A DNA stretch of 64,000 bases from Ovis canadensis. Its lineage: Eukaryota; Chordata; Mammalia; Artiodactyla; Bovidae. Below are positions 21,944 to 33,033 of this stretch, one piece after another. The DNA lies in the NCBI RefSeq assembly GCF_042477335.2, contig NC_091256.1:39028001-39092000 (forward strand), read 5' to 3'. Position 1 is the stretch's first letter. Each line of letters begins with the position of its first letter. Below the pieces are notes generated by a model, which did not search any database, was not told the origin of the DNA, and saw only the letters and a list, made by a program, of their open reading frames with translations. The position numbers and the translations under genes were made by a program.

Positions 21944-24204
21944 CAGTTTCACTTTTCTCACTTCTCTTTATGACCCCCATGACGACTCCAACCAAGTTTT
22001 GTGTTTTTTTTTTTCAGTTAAAGATGCAGAACCTCTCAGAGTTGAATTGCTAATCAGCATCTATAGGGTAAAAGTGACAGAAAGTATGGGTGTCCTCGCA
22101 CCAGCTGGGGTCTTTCACAGCCCTGCTGTGAACCGTGGCCTCTGCAATGGCCCAGTCGGGGAGGTAATTCTGCTTCTTCTTTGAGCCACTTCTCTTGAGT
22201 CCGGCTGTCCTTGAGTGTTTCTGTGGGGACAGCAAGTGGGGGCTTCCCCCGCTGCCCTGAACTCACCCAGAGGGATGGACTGCTTTTGAAGGACCTGGAG
22301 GGCCTATCCCCTTCTCCTTCATCTTGCATCCACTGTTTATTCCTTGTCTTTTTACGTCTAAGGGTGTTCACTGGGGTCTGGAGGGCAGGGGTGCAGCGGA
22401 CAGAGGCCTAAAGGGCTGTATGCAAACACATTCAACCCGAATGAACCAAAGAGAGATAAAACAAACCTTTAAAAAAATGAACTCCCTTAAGAGAGTCCCT
22501 GGTGGCTCAGCTCTGTAGCCCTGGCTGCTTCTCTCAAGACCACACGCTCTGCTTAGTGGGAACAGATGGCCTGCTGGAGACTTCAGGCAAACTTCCTGCT
22601 ACTCTGCTGGGACCATGTGGCCCTCCTTAGTCTCTGCCCGCTGTGCCAGTCTGGGTTGCAGTCTTGGGCCTACTGGGCTCCCAGTCCAGGCTAGAAGAGA
22701 CCACAAGAGCCAGAGCCAGCAGGAGGAGTCTGGACCCCTTCCCCACCCACACCTCCACCCAGGGACCCTGCTGCCAGAGGAAGAGCATCACCTTGTTATG
22801 CGAAGACCAGAGTCGAGAAAGGCCTGGCCCCAAACCAGCCCAGACCCAGCAGGTCAGTCCAGCCCTCTGGCTCTCAACCCTTTGTCAGGAGTGCACTAAG
22901 GGAGGGGAAGGCGCAGCAGAGGGGCACAGCTGCAGAGATGCAGGGGGGTCCAGCCACCCAGAGCAGGAAGGGGCTTCTGATTCAGGGGACCCCCGTGCTG
23001 GCAGAGAGCAGAGGCTAAGGGGGCACGGGACCCAGTTGAGGGAAGGAGGGTCAGGGTGGCAAAGCCTGGATTACTCACCTGGGGACCACATTACTCCTCC
23101 CTTGGTGTCTCCTTCAGCATCTGTACAGTGGGCGCATGACCCCTGCTCTGCCACCTCACGCTCCAGCCTTGACCTCAGCCTTCTCACCTCTGATTCTGCC
23201 TGCCCAGCCCTCCTTCTCTCTCAGACCAGCTCCCGCTGTTCCCCCAGGCCCTGCAGTGGTGGAAAATGCCTTTCCCCAGCTACCACCCACACAGAATAGG
23301 CCAATTCAACTGAAGAAACACCAGAACTACCCAGTTCCAAATGCCCTGGGAAGAGACTGAATGGCCAGCTGGGCTCATGCGCACCTAGGCAGAGGTGTCT
23401 TGCTGAACCACAGGTAGTGACCCAGGACCAATGTGGCGGAGGGGGTGGAACAGCTGGAGGCAGACAGATGGCTGCGGCTAAGGGGCTTTGGAGGATGCTC
23501 CAAAAACACGTCCAACCTGAGATGCCATCTTACATCGAGGGATGCGGGAAGAGAGCCAATGAGCTGAGGCGTGGACACACCGAGCGGGAGCAGCTGATGT
23601 GACTTTGAGTGTGGCGTCTGCGGGAGCCCGAAGTCTTGCGCTCTGGAGAAGTCCAGCTGGAGGTGTGCTTCTGGGAGCATCAGCCTCCAGGAGGTGAGTG
23701 AGCCATGGGGAGGAGATGGTCCACAGCGAGAGGGTCGGGCGCAGGGGCTGGAAACGGGCAATGAGGAGCGCCAGGGATGAGACTGGCAGGAGACGGAGGA
23801 GGGGAGGTAGGAGAGGCAGGAAAAGCGAAAAATACAAGGCAAGATGGAATCCCAAGGAAGAGGAGAAAAGGGCTGGTGTTGTTGGAGGTCAGGCAAATGA
23901 AGCAGAAAGGGTGAACAGCTGGGAGTGGGTGTGACCCGAAATGCCCAGGGAGGGGTGATGCTGAATCTGGAGGGAGAGGTGGGCGATTCCCAGGTGGAGA
24001 AAGGGTGAAGCCCAGGATGAAGAATCGTTACATGCAAAGACACAGCAGGAACGCAATGCATTGGGGGCACCTGAAGCAATATGGAACTGGCAGTGAGTGG
24101 AGTGGGGGTGGCAGAGGGGTGTGGGAAGTGGAAGTGAAGAGAGAGAAAGCAACCACACCTGCAAAGGTGTCTTAGGGCAGGTTGAGCTGTCCACACCTTC
24201 TGTA
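21944..24204. other. No gene recognised; long gene-free stretch
   Basis: A tiny piece of Bov-tA-like head is visible near 22490 (gagagtccctggtggctcag). A 273-codon frame is open on the minus strand (24196-23375). It is rich in Pro, Ser and Leu, as expected from the complement of a purine-rich tract, and shows no domain. I see no splice-bounded exon. Confidence 0.35.
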
Positions 24205-24385
24205 GATCAGGGTTGGCAAACTGCAGTCCACGGCCAAATCTAGGCTGCTGCCTATTTTTGTAAATGATGTTTTATTGGAACACAGTCCCACCTAGGCTAG
24301 AATGGCGGAGTCTACCATATGGCCTTAAACTGTGTGCATTTGACCCTCTACAGAGAAAGTTTGCTGCCCTCTGCTGTAGACAGTG
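24205..24385 (+). mobile_element. hAT-type non-autonomous DNA transposon fossil
   Basis: 'cagggttggcaaactgcagt', 'ttttgtaaatgatgttttat', 'tggaacacagtcccacc' and 'gagaaagtttgctgccctct' fit one eutherian MER-type hAT element whose two ends mirror each other around 'ggcaaact'. I am not sure of the subfamily name. Confidence 0.6.
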
Positions 24386-24617
24386 TTTCACCACTGAGCA
24401 AGAAGAACAAGACGATCAGAGACCCGGCCGCCTCAGGGTAGGCAGAGGTGGGGTGAGTGAGACTAGAGACAGGCGGAGGGTAAGGGGTTGTGCCTGCCAT
24501 CCTGGTGAGAGCTAGTGCTGACCTGAGCTAAAGCGGTCAAGGTGAGGGGGCTTAGCTTTACAGGAAAGGCAAATAAAATCCTTCCAGGTAGTCTGAAGCA
24601 CTGGGTTGAAAAAGATG

Positions 24618-25174
24618 TTGTTGTTTAGATGCTAAGTCATGTCCAACTCTTTGTGACCCCATGGACTGCAGCACACCAGGCTTCCCTGTCCTTCACTGTC
24701 TCCCAGAGTTTGCTCAAACTCATGTCCATTGAGTCAGCGATGCCATCCAACTATCTCATCTTCTGCCACCCCCTTCTCCTCCTGCTCTCAATCTTTCCCA
24801 GCATCAGGTTTTTTTCCAGTGAGTCAACTCTTTGCATCAAGTGGCCAAACTATTGGAGCTTCAGCTTCAGCATCAGTCCTTCCAATGAATATTCAGGGTT
24901 GATTTCCTTTAGACTTGACTGGCTTGATCTCCTTTCTGTCCAAGAGACTCTCAAGAGTCTTCTCCAGCACCACAATTCGAAAGCATCAATTCTTCAGTGC
25001 TCAGCCTTCTTTATGGTCCAACCCTCACATCCATATATGACTACTGGAAAAACCATAGCTTTTACTATAAGGGCCTTAACTGACAAAGTGATGTCTACGT
25101 TTTTTAATACCCTGTCTAGGTTTGTCATAGTTTTCCTTCCAAGGAGCAAATATCTTTTGATTTCATGGCTGAAT
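24618..25174 (-). mobile_element. Older BovB 3' fragment
   Basis: Collinear with the younger BovB copies but visibly more diverged (for example 'gcagcacaccaggcttccct', 'ccaatgaatattcagggttg'). Flanks GAAAAAGATG (24608-24617) and GAGAAAGATG (25175-25184) look like a duplication with one change. The right flank then repeats about three times. Confidence 0.85.
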
Positions 25175-25184
25175 GAGAAAGATG

Positions 25185-26105
25185 CAAGAGAAAGATGCAT
25201 GAGAAAGATGTAGACATCAGCAAAAAAGATGTCACCAAGTCACAAATATCATGTGGAGAAGGGCAAGAAAGAAGAGAGAGGCACAAGGACCACGATATTT
25301 TGCTCCTAAATTGAAATAACTGTTTCTGTTTCATTGAAAAAAAAATACTAAACTGTGGCCGCTGGAATTTCTTCTTTGCTGAAAGATGCTTTATAATAAA
25401 GAAATACTCTTGGGATTTGCTCACATCTGAAGATTCTGAACAACTGCCTTTTTTCTCCTTCTTAATGACAGGAAGTAGGAGATTTGATGGGGTGTTTAAC
25501 CAGACTTGCAAGCCCAGTCTGCATCTTGAAAGAGGAAATGACTAGAGGTGGGGTTAGGAGTGGGGAAGGGGAAGAGTGAGGCCTGAGATGCCTGTGTTGC
25601 AGATCCCAGGAGTCAGCTCTGAGCCTTGATCGGCAGGGTCCAGAGGAAGAATCTCATGGGCCAAAAGAGAGGCACCGCCTGGGTGAGCTGGCAGAAAGCC
25701 TGGGCTACGAACAACAGGGAAAAAGGCTTGGGAGTCATCCCTGTCGCCTGCATAAGCAGGACTTCTGTCCCAGGGAGCAATCTGGATGCTTGATAACCTG
25801 AGAACAGACAGAAGAAGCTGCGAAGACATGATGTGAGTTACTGGGGGTGGTTAGCCTGTGGGCCTCAGTGGGACAGGAAGTGGGACCTGAGAAAGTAATG
25901 TGACAATGCCTGATCGGCCCAAGCTGGGGAAAGGAAATATAAAGCCTCATCTTCTGGGTGAGCGAAGTGGGCATGGTGGGGTCCCACTGTCCCAGTGTCA
26001 AGGCAGAGGTGCAGGCAGGGCCGCAGCAGGCTGTGGGCATCATCTCCCCTGAAACCTGGGGCCTCCCCTGAGACATCTGTTGACTTAAAGAAAGACACAT
26101 GGTAA
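25185..26105. other. No gene or named repeat seen
   Basis: Starts with degenerate repeats of 'gagaaagatgca'. Otherwise unique-looking. Confidence 0.4.
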
Positions 26106-26409
26106 GAGCTGTAAATTTAAGTTTTATTCAGGGTATTGCTGAAGACAATAACCTAGGAGACAGCCACTCAGCAGCTCAGAGGAAACTACTCTGAAGAAAC
26201 TGGGGAGAAACCAGTTTCTGTATGATTTTTGGCTAGGAAATACATCTGGGCTAGCACACATCTTGGTAAAAGACAACTGCTAATCACAAAGAACAGATAT
26301 CTCAAGTTCATGATTTTAGTGCTTTCCTATGAACGGGAAGATGCAAAAATACTCCTCTAAGCTATGCATCTAACTATCCAGGGGCCCGTTTAATCAAAGC
26401 GCAGGGTGC
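26106..26409 (-). mobile_element. Probable ancient LTR/ERV-derived segment
   Basis: On the minus strand a stretch containing 'tattgtcttcagcaataccc', the poly(A) signal AATAAA and 'tgtctttctttaagtcaaca' resembles the 3' part of an old mammalian LTR. I recognise the style, not the family. It could equally be the 3' UTR of a small transcript. Confidence 0.35.
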
Positions 26410-26640
26410 CTAATCCTGTTTTTCATCCTGAATTCTTCTCGGGGCACACTGTCGGTGGGAATGCAGTGGGTTAAGACGCTGGCCCTTGTAGAACTCAGTG
26501 GTGAGCCACACTCTTTGTTCTTTGTTGACACGTCTTTGGCTGCAAGTATACAATATGGCTATGAAATAAACTGTCGGCACGAGGAATAAAATGAGAGGAC
26601 CGTTCCCTTCCTCCACCCAGAAAGGCAGATGGGCCTCCAT
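26410..26640 (-). CDS. Uncertain 76-codon frame with one hydrophobic segment
   Basis: A short open frame that I do not recognise. It starts in a strong initiation context (A at -3, G at +4). It has an acidic N-terminus, one run of about 20 hydrophobic residues (GPLILFLVPTVYFIAILYTC, about residues 14-33) and a basic C-terminus, a layout seen in single-pass small membrane proteins. A pyrimidine tract ending in AG lies just upstream, and AATAAA follows about 280 bases downstream, so a terminal-exon layout is possible. The 3' flank looks LTR-like, so it may be a chance frame inside an old retroelement. Function is unknown. Confidence 0.2.
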   Translation of the reverse strand: MEAHLPFWVEEGNGPLILFLVPTVYFIAILYTCSQRRVNKEQRVWLTTEFYKGQRLNPLHSHRQCAPRRIQDEKQD

Positions 26641-27334
26641 GTTCCTCCGCCAGGCTCTCAGAGAGAGAGGAAACGCTGGGGAGGCCGACTGATTCTTGGT
26701 GCTTCAGGGGCTGCCCAGGCCCAAGAAAAATCCACTTGGGCTGCCTAAGGCCTGGCAGGGCCGGAGCCCAGGCCTCGGTCCCCTCCAGTGGGAAGGCCAG
26801 ACTGCCCAGGGGACATGGCATGCGCCCTGGACGAGTCCACAGAGCCCCCCAGGCTCAAGATCAGGGTGGGGGGATCCCAGTGTGTGCCTGTGACCACCCA
26901 GGAAGAGCCTGTGGGGACGTCTGGGAGCCCCTGGAGGCAGGGGGCAGTGCTCAGGGAACTGTGGCCTAAGCCCCTTCTCCTGTTCCTGTTCCCCTGAAAG
27001 CCTTTTGATTCCTGATGAGCCCATGGAGTTGGTGGGGGAGGAGGGGGTCCTCAGAAATCAAAAATGAACAATCCCCCTCAAGGAGATACAAGCTCCAGGT
27101 CAGATTAGGGGAATGATGTTGGTTGTTTCTTTTCCATTCCAGTGTTAAGGGTACAAGAGTAACAGATCCTAACTTTTACCCCAAAAGGCAATTTATTAGA
27201 AAGAGGATCAGGAAACAGAGGGAAACTAAAGGTGGAGGTGCAGCACAGTGTCTGGGCCCCCAGATGCCAACAAAAATCAGCAGTGCCCTGGGGCGGCCCT
27301 CTGCTTCTCTGCCCCCAGGTGTGCAGCATGACCA
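26641..27334. other. No gene or named repeat seen
   Basis: Unique-looking. No supported exon. Confidence 0.4.
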
Positions 27335-27520
27335 GAACTAACTCCTGCCGAGCAGTTACTGTGTGCCAGGCACTTACAGAATGGAGAACTTAATATGTGT
27401 AGTTAAATCTTCAACACAACCCCCTAAAGTAGGTATTGATAGTATCAATCTCATTTAGCCAGTTTCACATCGAAGCACAGAGAAGCTGAGTCACTTGCTG
27501 AAGGTCACACAGCCAAAGCC
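27335..27520 (+). mobile_element. MIR SINE (ancient)
   Basis: 'cagttactgtgtgccaggca', 'cccctaaagtaggtattgat', 'aagctgagtcacttgctgaa' and 'ggtcacacagccaaag': a well-preserved MIR. Confidence 0.75.
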
Positions 27521-28079
27521 ATATCCTCTCCACCGCTCTACTGTGCCGCCTCCAAAAACAAGGGTCACCATGAACTGCATGAACCCCCCAGATGTGTCTT
27601 CTACCCTTAGCTACCCCTCTCACAATAACTTGACAAGTCACCAGGGAAGGCAGGCAGGAAGACGGCAGATGGGTTGCTGTTATGCACCTGTGTGTGTCAC
27701 AGATTACACACCTTGCACGCGTCCTCATCTCAACCTCACAATTCCCGGAGGAAACAGAACCCAGCAACGAAGTAACCCGCCTGGAGCCACTGCAGCTGAG
27801 GAGGTCTGGGGCCATCTGGGGCCTAGAGGAGGGGTGTGTTTCTCGCTCTCCCCATCCTTGGCAACCGCAGGGGCTGCTCCTGGCCCGTGTGGGTGCAGCA
27901 AAGACTGTCCCTGTTTGTATCTTCCTGGGGGGGCAACGGGCGCCAGATAAGCACCAACGATGTGCACGGCCTTTGGGATAGATCGATCCGAGTGCTGTGT
28001 TCGGGTTCTCCAGGTCTTCAGGTCCTGGCGCTATGGGTTTGGGGCAAGAGTGAGGTCTGCTTCAGAAACTTGGAGGCAC

Positions 28080-28440
28080 CTGCAGGGCCGACCTGCGGGA
28101 GCCGCCCTTTCTGTGGCTGGAGCAGCTGAGCTCATTTCCTGTCTCAGTTCTGCTCTGGGCTGGGGAGGCGGGGGAGGCGGGGGAGGGGGCAGGCGGGGGC
28201 GGGGGGCGGCCCTGGCGCGTGCTTCCGCAGAGGATGGGTGTGCCCGGGGCGGGGCGGGATTGCGCGAGCAGGAGGTGCTGGAGGGGAGGGGGCATTGCTG
28301 GGGCAGTTCTGACCCTTTCACTTCCTTTCGTGGAGGCGGTGGGTGGATGGAGGTCTGGACAGACGGGCTAGTGGGGCTCTCAGAGGCGCTGGGGGCTGAG
28401 GTCCGGGTTGCCCGGGAAGAGTCAGAGGCCTGCGATTGAC
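28080..28440. promoter_or_regulatory. Orphan CpG-rich segment with GC boxes
   Basis: About 13 CpG fall in the 160 bases around 28150-28300, far above the surrounding sequence. There are repeated GGGCGG-type boxes and a ggggcggggcggg core. Such islands usually mark promoters. No coding exon is recognised beside it, so it could be the start of a non-coding transcript, an enhancer, or a remnant. Confidence 0.45.
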
Positions 28441-28636
28441 CGCCCAGCTTGGAGAAGTGTAAGGAGCTTTCTGGGGCCCTTGCTCTGGGGAAGGGACATT
28501 GTTCTTTGGCATGTTCTTTCAAACCAGAAAAAAGGAAGTTGAGCCCTAGCCAGAGACTCCACTTAGACCTGCAAGCATGTCCCAAGGGGTCAGGGAACTG
28601 AGAGCTGCCAGGTAGAGACCACCTCCCGCCTGACAT

Positions 28637-29235
28637 GGTCAAGCTGGCGTAATGCGAAGGAAAAAAGAGGAATGGGTTTTTCTTTTCTGAGAACGGTGAG
28701 CAGGCCTGATCACTCCTAGGTTCACTTTCACTGTTACTAGTCTGTTGTCTATGACTGAGTTTGCTTTTCTGCCTCTTAGCTCTGCATAAGCTTCATTCTG
28801 CATCTGTTGTCCTTTGACTCTATGCTAATTACATCCTGTATCTGTTCTCACCTTTACAGCACTCTCTTCCTCGCCTTTTTTTTTTTTCCTCTCTTTTTGC
28901 CTTATACAAAGAAAGCCCAGTACAAGTCACAAAAGACAATGGACCCAACTACCGGGCTACCTGATGCCAGCCTCGACTGTTTTTGAAACAATACAAGAAT
29001 TATACAAACTCTTTATAACTTTGTTCCTCATCACCAACCCAGAGCTTGGAACCCTCATCTATATAATCCCCTAGACTCCCCCTGGGAGAGGGGCACAATT
29101 CTTGAGGCATGATCCTGCTGCATCTTCCCTCCGCCGGCAGAAGATTAAAACCACCTTTCTATTTCCTCCAAATTCTGTCTCCATGTTTTTTATCTGGCTT
29201 CGGTGGGTAGAGAATGCCAAGATTTTGACGACATC
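28637..29235 (+). mobile_element. Probable solo ERV LTR
   Basis: The layout is LTR-like in the plus direction: a pyrimidine-rich U3, a TATA-like 'ctatataatcccc' near 29060, a poly(A)-signal variant 'agattaaaacc' near 29143, and a T-rich stretch 'tttcctccaaattctgtctc' after it. This pattern recurs in bovid ERV LTRs. Exact ends and target duplication were not found, so borders are approximate. Confidence 0.45.
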
Positions 29236-30177
29236 AAAGCTGGATGTCCCATCGAGGGGGCCCAGCTGAAAAGCGATGGTTGTAGGGTAAGAGACAGAGA
29301 GAGAGAGAGTGTGTGTTTGTGTCTTGCAGGGGGTATGTCTCCAAAATCACACACCTGTGCTCCCTGTGGTCTTTCCAGAAACACACAGGAACTGTGAAGA
29401 GCCACTCGCTCCCCTTCATCTCGGCAGGCGAGGTCTTCAGAGATCCCTGGCACCCATACCCCGCCAGAAACAGGAGGGGTTTGTGTGAGATGATCCCTAA
29501 AGGGCTCCCACCTCTGACCCCCAAGACCATGAGGTGAACCCCTGGACTGTGTGCAGAAAATGCAAGGAGGAGGGAGCAAGCCAGATTCCAGGAGGGCTTG
29601 TTTAGGAGTGAGCCCTGGGTCTGCCCACAACTTCTAATTAGAGGCAGGGTACTGGATCCGCATTTTCATCAGCTCACACTAAAATCTGAAACATACCACA
29701 CTGACCCTTATGAGATTCCGATAAGCCACACCTTCCCATCTTCTGCTTCCCCTGGTCCCCCAGGTCTGTCCTGCTGTCTCTTGATTTCATTCCGTCTCTG
29801 CCCAGATGTCCCTCAGAGAGGTCTTTCCTGGCCTCTTGATCTAACAGGTAAGTCATCATGCAGTGTAGGTGTGTTCCATGCAATGTGTGGGAAGTACTTG
29901 TACTTAAAAAAAATCAATTGTTGTGAACCTAAGACTGAAATTGAACTGGGCATCCTGTATTTTTATTGCTAAATCTGGCAGTCCCAAGGCACGGGGACTC
30001 TGTGTCCCCAACCCCCTGACAGTGGGGCCGTTCGCTAGTTGAAGTTGCCAGGAGCAGCCACCACCCCTGCCCCTTCCCCTGAAAAGAAGGCACGTCCTCT
30101 TCCTTGGCATCCTGCTTGGGAATTTCTGTGCTAGAAACAAAACCTAAAGGCTTTCTCCTGAGTGAATTCTTTTCCTT
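29236..30177. other. No gene; possible L2 scrap
   Basis: A GA/GT-rich run lies near 29289-29325. A short L2-like piece ('tgcccagatgtccctcagag', 29797-29830) is visible. Nothing else is supported. Confidence 0.35.
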
Positions 30178-30192
30178 TGGGCTTCTCAGGTG
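30178..30192 (+). mobile_element. Bov-tA head scrap at LTR edge
   Basis: 'tgggcttctcaggtgg' matches the start of Bov-tA, and the matching tail lies at 32752. Only about 15 bases, so it may be chance. Confidence 0.35.
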
Positions 30193-30990
30193 GTGGGAAA
30201 GCTTTTTATACTCTTGGTTGTACATAGAGATCAATGGATAATACAAAATTATGCACCGTCAGCAGCCCTGACTCTTATCGAGACCAGGCTTTCTCTCTGC
30301 ATACCTAGCTGTATACACAAGTCTTAGGTGATTTACACCATCTTCTGGCCAGAAGGCCAATTAACATTTTACGGCCCTTTTCTGATAAGGGCCTGTCAAC
30401 CAGAAAACTTATTTGCCTTAATAGTGTTGTTCTTCCCAAAGTCTGGTACCACTCTCAGAAAGCACTAAATAAAGTTACATTCTTACATAGCAAGGACACA
30501 ACAATTTATAACAAAGAAAGAGCAGTACAGTGATTTATAACAGAAAATTAACTCAAAAGTCTAGTGTTGCTAACATCAAAAACTACTATATTCCTTTTTC
30601 TATATCCCAATTTGCCAGGGTCCAGCCCCGGTGGATCCAGGGTGATTCGAAGGTGGGGACAGAGTTGGCGTCCTGGAAAAAACTTATTTAATTACAGATA
30701 CAGAGGGAGATTAGAAACAGATAGTGTAGTAGGAGAATTAGTGGAGAAAAGAGGCTGAATAACTGGTTTACATGGAATACCAATCACCACCTACGTAGGC
30801 CACAGGCGTCTTTCCATTCTCCCAAAGGAGAGGAGGCACTGAGGCCTCCCTGGTCCGATCTCAGAAGCCCAGGCAGAATTAGCAGGCTTGGTGAGTACCC
30901 ACATTTCAGATGGGAATTCAGCCAGGAAAATGGGGAGCGAGAAAGAAACGACACGGGGGAATCAGTCTTTCCAGAAACTGATCCGATTTC

Positions 30991-30996
30991 TTTATT
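30991..30996 (-). terminator. Poly(A) signal of the inner LTR
   Basis: AATAAA on the minus strand, followed by about 375 bases of R/U5-like sequence to the LTR end. Confidence 0.6.
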
Positions 30997-31005
30997 TTTC
31001 AGGTT

Positions 31006-31016
31006 TGTTTATATAC
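31006..31016 (-). promoter_or_regulatory. TATA box of the inner LTR
   Basis: Minus strand GGTATATAAAC, about 10 bases before the AATAAA signal of the same LTR. The order TATA then poly(A) signal marks the U3/R boundary region. Confidence 0.6.
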
Positions 31017-32751
31017 CGTTTTGTTATACATAGGGATGAATAGAGAGTCACGCGGGGGTCAGCAGACCTGACCCTTGTCACAATCAGGTGCTTCATATAA
31101 AATTATACAAAGGTCTTATGAGTTTCATCATCTTTTAGCCATGAGGTCTGCTGACATTTTATGGCCCTTTCTGATACCGGTCAGTTAACCAGAAAACTTA
31201 TTTTTCCAGGGGTGATTTTTTCTTAAATCAGGCACCACCCTCCAAATAAAATGCATTCCTATAGGGTGAGGGTGTAGGGAGTTACAATCAAGAAAGGAAT
31301 TTACTTAACCTAAGGTTTAACATGATTAATCTTAAAGGTTAATACTTATTTCTCCTATATGCTAGTTATATTCATTATAAGGGCAGGAATATGAAGTTTT
31401 AGCAGCAAATATTGGCTCAACAAATGTAAACCGTTTACCAATGTTCCCCTTAAGATCTATTTTGTCTTAAGATAGTGATAAAGTTACATAGCATAGTGAT
31501 TTATAGTGATTTATAACAAAGTACAGTGATCTATAACAAAAGAGAAGATTCATTAACTCAAAAGTCTAGTATTGCTAACATCAAAAAACTACTATATTTC
31601 CTTTTCTATATTCCAAATACATTGATTAATATATTCCCAGGTGCCTAAGGATATGGAGGCCTGATGGCAATCGTTGACTCATCAATGAAAAAAGCCCTAT
31701 GCTAATACTCCAAACTCTCTGTGCTGTTTATGGCTGAGAAGCTGTCACACAAGCTAGTCTGTCAGCAGAGAGGTTTGACCTGAGACATCCTTGTCACACC
31801 CAGGGCAGGGAATTAGTAGTAATTATTGGCACGACAAATGAAGAAAAAACCTTTCACCAATATAATTCCTAATCATCCTACTAATACTATACTAATGATC
31901 TTCTAACTTCTCAAAAGAGTCTGTATTTAGAAAAAATATCCCATGCCTCTCACAGTTGGGAGGCTGTAAACAATCACATGTGGCCGGACGAGCCTGATCA
32001 GGCAGGCCAGAGAAACTTCAGAGTTCGTAAGTTGAAACACTCTTATCACGCCCAGGAATTTTTATTAACTGGAGCTGCAAGTTAACTCCTTCTTTGAGAG
32101 AAATGGTTATGGGGGAGAGCTCCCCGTAAAGTACTCTGGTTTTGGCATAGATGCTCGGGAACAGGGGGTTTCCTGAGGCTTGATCACGCCTTTGCGTATG
32201 TCAAGCTTCCTTCCTCATGGCCTTTGCCATGGGCGGAGTTCCTCACGCTGGCTCCCAACACCAATTACATTGATTAATATCCTTCAGGTGCCTAAATGAT
32301 AAAGAATATGGAGGCCTGGCAGCAAACATTAACTCAGCAATGAAATCCTTTACCAAACTAATTCTTAGTTCTAAAAGGCTCTATATCTTTAAGATGTTTT
32401 AAACTTCGTGCCTCTCGCAGTCAGGGGGTGGGGGCTGTAAACAATCACAAGCTGTAAAAGTCTCCAACTGTCAGGCAAGTTAGAGAGCCATCAGAGAGAT
32501 TTGAGCTGAAACATTCCTTTCATATGCAGGAGATCAGTTGGAGCTCTAAGTTAACTTTTTCCAGAGAAAGGTGGTCGGGGATAGCCCCTGTTATGTCAGA
32601 AGAGTATAGTATAGCAGACAGTAAACAGACAGATTTTGGTTTCGGGGTAGATGCTCAGGCAGAGGGCCCCTTGAGACCTGACTGGCCTTGCCCGTCAGGC
32701 CTCTCCGCATGACCTTGTCATGGGTGGGATCTCCCGTGCTGGCTCCCGGCA

Positions 32752-32800
32752 CATGGGGTCACAAAGAGTCGGACACGACTGAGCTACTGAGCACACATTC
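32752..32800 (+). mobile_element. Bov-tA SINE tail
   Basis: 'catggggtcacaaagagtcg' then 'gacacgactgagctactgag' abuts the first base of the outer LTR. It is likely the remnant of a SINE the LTR inserted into or replaced. Confidence 0.75.
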
Positions 32801-33033
32801 CCTGCCTTTGCCCCGCTTGCTGCCTCAGACGCTCAGGTTCTGCCCAAGACCCCAGGTGATTCCACACTGCAGTTGACGGGTGTGGGTGTACTGTCCTCAG
32901 CCAAATGCTCTGTGCAACAGTCAGGAAGGGGGAAATTCCCACCCCTGTCCTGCCACCACTCCTGGGTTCTTTTGGTTGCTCTAATAATTCAATTGACACA
33001 AGACAAATTTTAAAAAATTAATTCATATGCATG

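Larger units (their letters stand above)
30613..32260 (-). mobile_element. Inner solo LTR (1648 bp) with 6-bp target duplication
   Basis: A complete LTR read on the minus strand: it begins TGTTGGGAGCC at 32260 and ends CCCTGGCA at 30613, so the canonical TG...CA ends are present. CCAATT flanks it on both sides (30607-30612 and 32261-32266). Removing the insert plus one CCAATT restores the continuity of the outer LTR. No internal retroviral genes remain, so it is a solo LTR left by LTR-LTR recombination. A 6-bp duplication fits the class II/ERVK-like group. Confidence 0.88.
30193..32751 (-). mobile_element. Outer ruminant ERV LTR, truncated and interrupted
   Basis: Minus-strand LTR starting TGCCGGGAGCCAGC at 32751. 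Its first ~490 bases run to 32261. It then resumes at 30612 after a second LTR and reaches a TATA-like GTATAAAAAG near 30205, where it stops. It therefore keeps U3 but lacks R and U5. It aligns in order with the inner LTR, with several indels, so it is an older member of the same family (BTLTR1-like in my recognition). No viral genes are present. Confidence 0.75.

Noticed and set aside
23375-24196. 273-codon open frame on the minus strand
   Set aside because: Pro/Ser/Leu-rich composition expected from the complement of purine-rich DNA. No domain, signal or splice support. Conservation of the frame in other mammals would be needed to revive it.
1-28000. Search for LBR exons, expected left of ENAH from mammalian gene order
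   Set aside because: No frame resembling the LBR Tudor domain or sterol-reductase part was seen. The gene is probably outside the window.
28031-28642. 203-codon Pro/Ala/Ser-rich frame on the minus strand
   Set aside because: GC-rich CpG segments keep frames open by chance. The poly-proline run is the complement of the GC boxes.
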